This document shows, one piece after another, positions 61,835 to 64,000 of a DNA stretch of 64,000 nt. Within the stretch, counting starts at the first letter, position 1; each line of letters begins with the position of its first letter. The DNA comes from CAYHBO01 sp964354855 (lineage in GTDB: Bacteria; Babelota; Babeliae; Babelales; RVW-14), in NCBI GenBank assembly GCA_964354855.1, contig CAYHBO010000004.1:4263-68262 (forward strand), written 5' to 3'. The position numbers and the translations under genes are program-made. The notes beneath the pieces were generated by a model, which was not told where the DNA came from, made no database searches, and saw only the letters and a program-made list of their open reading frames with translations.

Positions 61835-64000
61835 TTATCCTGCGGGATCAACGTTATCATAACTCAATGATCCTGACTGAAGATCAAGCGATCCACCGGG
61901 TAAAATTTCAATATGTAAATCATTATCAAGAATCCCATTACCTAAGACAAATCCTTGACTCGCATTTACCGCACCATCATTGAATAAATAATTACGAGAT
62001 TCAACACACAACGTACCGTTAGTTAATCGCATACCAGCTGTTGATGATGTTAGAGAGCAACCCTTCAAGAACATAATCGATGTCACATCTTCCATGTGAA
62101 TAAGATCTTTATTTTCTACGCCAGGTTGATAATTAAAGTTAATCCCGTTGGTCAGAATTAATGTTCCATTGGACTTAATCATAGAAGCACTTGTAGTGGT
62201 ATACATAAAGTCACAAGTCCCTGAAATGGTTACATCATTTTCAATATTAAAGCGCCCGGTTGTAAAAGAAAAATCCTGAGAGAGACATAATTTAGATTCA
62301 TTAAGCTTAAGAAGACCGTTGTGATCAACATGGATATTAGACTTCTTAACATTAAGTAATAATGTATTTTGTATACTTAAAGAACTTCCTGCCTTTGCGG
62401 TTATCTGTGAGGAAGCAAGATCAAGCGGATTACCAAATCCATTTATTGCCGCGTTCCCCGCAAAAGTCCAATCACGTGATAATACTTCAGCGTCAGCAAG
62501 CTCTATTACCGTTCCGTCACCAAAAATTACTTCTGCATTTCCAGCCAAACTAAACACTTTGTCAGAGAAGTCTTTAAAAACAACATTACGAAACTCTACC
62601 GTAACCCCATCATCAACCGTAACAATACCGGCTTGGTTACGAACAAAGGTCCAAGAATGTCCTTGTCCATTAACAATACTGTTAGTCGTAATATTAACAG
62701 GCTCATCATTAGAGATCCATACATCAAAAGTCTGATTATAGTCACCATTAATACTACTAATCCCAGGAGTTGGAAACGTTTGTACATTAAGTGCTTGAAC
62801 AGACGCACTAATAACCTTTAATCCATAAACAAGTGCTTTACTATTCACACGATCGCCATATAACAACGCATTACTCATTGTTCTTACTAACTCAGAATCT
62901 ATTTCTAACCCTTCGCTATTAAGATCTCCATACACCAACGCCGTACTATTTACACGATCTCCGTACACCAATGCTCTACTGTTCACTCTATCGCTATACA
63001 GCAATGCATTACTAATCGTCCTTATGAAGGTTGAATCATCTGGAGTAAATCCTACGGCATTCGTTGAAATTGTAAAACGAGGAGAAATTCTAGATAACAA
63101 TGTATTACTATTCACACGATCACCATACTTCAATGCATTGCTCATCGTTCTTATTAACTTTGGAAATGTTTTAACTAACTTATCATCGTACACTAACGTA
63201 TTACTCATCGTTCTTATCAACTTTGGAAGTGTTTTAACTAACTTATCATCGTACACTAACGTATTACTCATCGTTCTTATCAACTTTGGAAGTGTTTTAA
63301 CTAACTTATCATCGTACACTAACGTATTACTCATTGTTCTTATTAACTTTGGAAATGTTTTAACTAACTTATTACCATACACCAGCGCATTGCTCATCGT
63401 TCTTATCAATGTTGGTATTGTGTTAGGCAACTGCTCAAAGGATACCAGCGCCCTACTATTTACACGGTCACCATAAACCAATGCTCGGCTGTTAACACGA
63501 TCTCCAAATAACAGCGCTGTGCTATTCGCCCTATCTCCATAAACCAATGCACGACTATTTAACCTGTCACCAAATAACAATGCCCTACTATTTACACGGT
63601 CACCGTATACCAGAGCCTTACTATTCACTCTATCACCATATATTAATGCTTTACTATTTACACGGTCACCATAAACCAATGCTCGACTGTTAACACGATC
63701 TCCAAATAACAGCGCTGTGCTATTCGCCCTATCTCCATAAANNNNNNNNNNNNNNNNNNNNNNNNNNNNNNNNNNNNNNNNNNNNNNNNNNNNNNNNNNN
63801 NNNNNNNNNNNNNNNNNNNNNNNNNNNNNNNNNNNNNNNNNCCAATGCACGACTATTTAACCTGTCACCATAAAGCAATGCTCGACTATTTACACGGTCA
63901 CCATAAACCAATGCTCGGCTGTTAACTCGATCACCATATACCAGAGCCTGACTATTATTTCTATCACTGTATAAAAGAGCATTGCTATTATTTCTATCGC
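61835..64000 (-). CDS. large secreted repeat protein, 3' part (5' end beyond window, contains an assembly gap)
   Basis: The frame is open from the window end, so the start is outside. The N-terminal visible part is made of 11-residue tandem repeats, consensus A-L-(V/L)-(Y/F)-G-D-R-(V/A/L)-N-S-(R/K), 33 bp each. In the middle stand about five copies of a 21-residue (63-bp) repeat around LIRTMSNTLVYDDKLVKT. The last 330 residues (about 61835-62830) are beta-solenoid rungs (NGQGHSWTFVRNQ, VEVIFGDGT-type, SLSIQNTLLLNVKKSNIHV, GGSLDLQSGSL), related to the 28364 protein. No anchor is seen at the C-terminus. Function is unknown; a surface fibre or adhesin is plausible. 100 N's interrupt the gene. 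Confidence 0.7.
62824..64000 (-). repeat. in-frame 33-bp and 63-bp tandem repeats
   Basis: 33-bp units (11 codons) run from 62824 to about 63110 and from about 63440 to 64000, with a 63-bp repeat block at about 63124-63430. A higher-order unit of 198 bp (6 x 33) is visible: the sequence starting cacggtcacc at 63463 recurs at 63661. Units vary at third codon positions, which argues for selection on the protein. Confidence 0.85.
63742..63841. other. assembly gap (100 N)
   Basis: Exactly 100 N's inside the tandem repeat. The flanks (...ctccataaa and ccaatgcacg...) are directly adjacent in the repeat copy 198 bp away (around 63534-63551). The true gap may therefore be zero or a multiple of the repeat unit. 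Confidence 0.95.

Noticed and set aside
63024..63476. 150-codon open frame on the + strand with LIVLINFG repeats
   Set aside because: It is the antisense shadow of the 63-bp coding repeat and has no ribosome site.
62824..64000. Regular short repeats resembling a CRISPR array
   Set aside because: The period is 33 bp with no unique spacers, and the frame is open throughout in one protein. This is a coding tandem repeat.

Overview
The window most likely comes from an A+T-rich Gram-negative bacterium that lives inside or on a eukaryotic host. The evidence is a peptidoglycan gene (murC), several signal-peptide beta-barrel outer-membrane proteins, a row of exported ankyrin-repeat proteins, transamidation-type tRNA charging (gatB), and an unusually large share of genes that begin with a signal peptide. 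This mix fits the Dependentiae (TM6/Babeliae) group best. That placement is inference; no rRNA gene is present to prove it.

Layout. 1-5.3 kb: the 3' end of gatB, a degenerate exported polysaccharide-deacetylase-like gene, a class I aminotransferase and murC, followed by a decayed partial second copy of murC. 5.5-16.3 kb: envelope genes, namely a large porin-like barrel, a small anchored protein, a second barrel and a 1962-residue secreted protein. 16.8-20.4 kb: a housekeeping run of DegT-type sugar aminotransferase, tmk, holB and a remnant of a ComEC-like membrane protein. 20.3-24.4 kb: six tandem secreted ankyrin proteins sharing a cysteine motif ahead of the repeats, followed by two secreted orphans on the other strand. 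26.1-28.2 kb: sufB and sufD. 28.4 kb: a secreted beta-solenoid protein.

29.4-58.4 kb is the striking part. About two dozen genes encode glycan-active enzymes, and nearly all carry an N-terminal signal peptide: four GT4-type glycosyltransferases (one fused to a domain resembling the N-terminal domain of animal procollagen galactosyltransferase), five GT92-type enzymes (one fused to a GT11 fucosyltransferase-like domain), one separate GT11, one DUF616-type protein, seven GT25 enzymes, three GH130-like propeller proteins and two TylF-like methyltransferases. Only alaS interrupts it, on the opposite strand. Normal bacterial glycosyltransferases of these families work in the cytosol on nucleotide sugars. 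An exported set suggests action outside the cytoplasm, plausibly on host material or with host nucleotide sugars. The tandem paralogues and gene remnants show the island has grown by local duplication.

58.5-64 kb: another barrel of the family seen at 8.3 kb, a small membrane protein, tRNA-Ala(GGC), an RluB-type pseudouridine synthase, and the 3' part of a large secreted protein with 11- and 21-residue tandem repeats. That last gene contains a 100-N assembly gap and runs off the window end.
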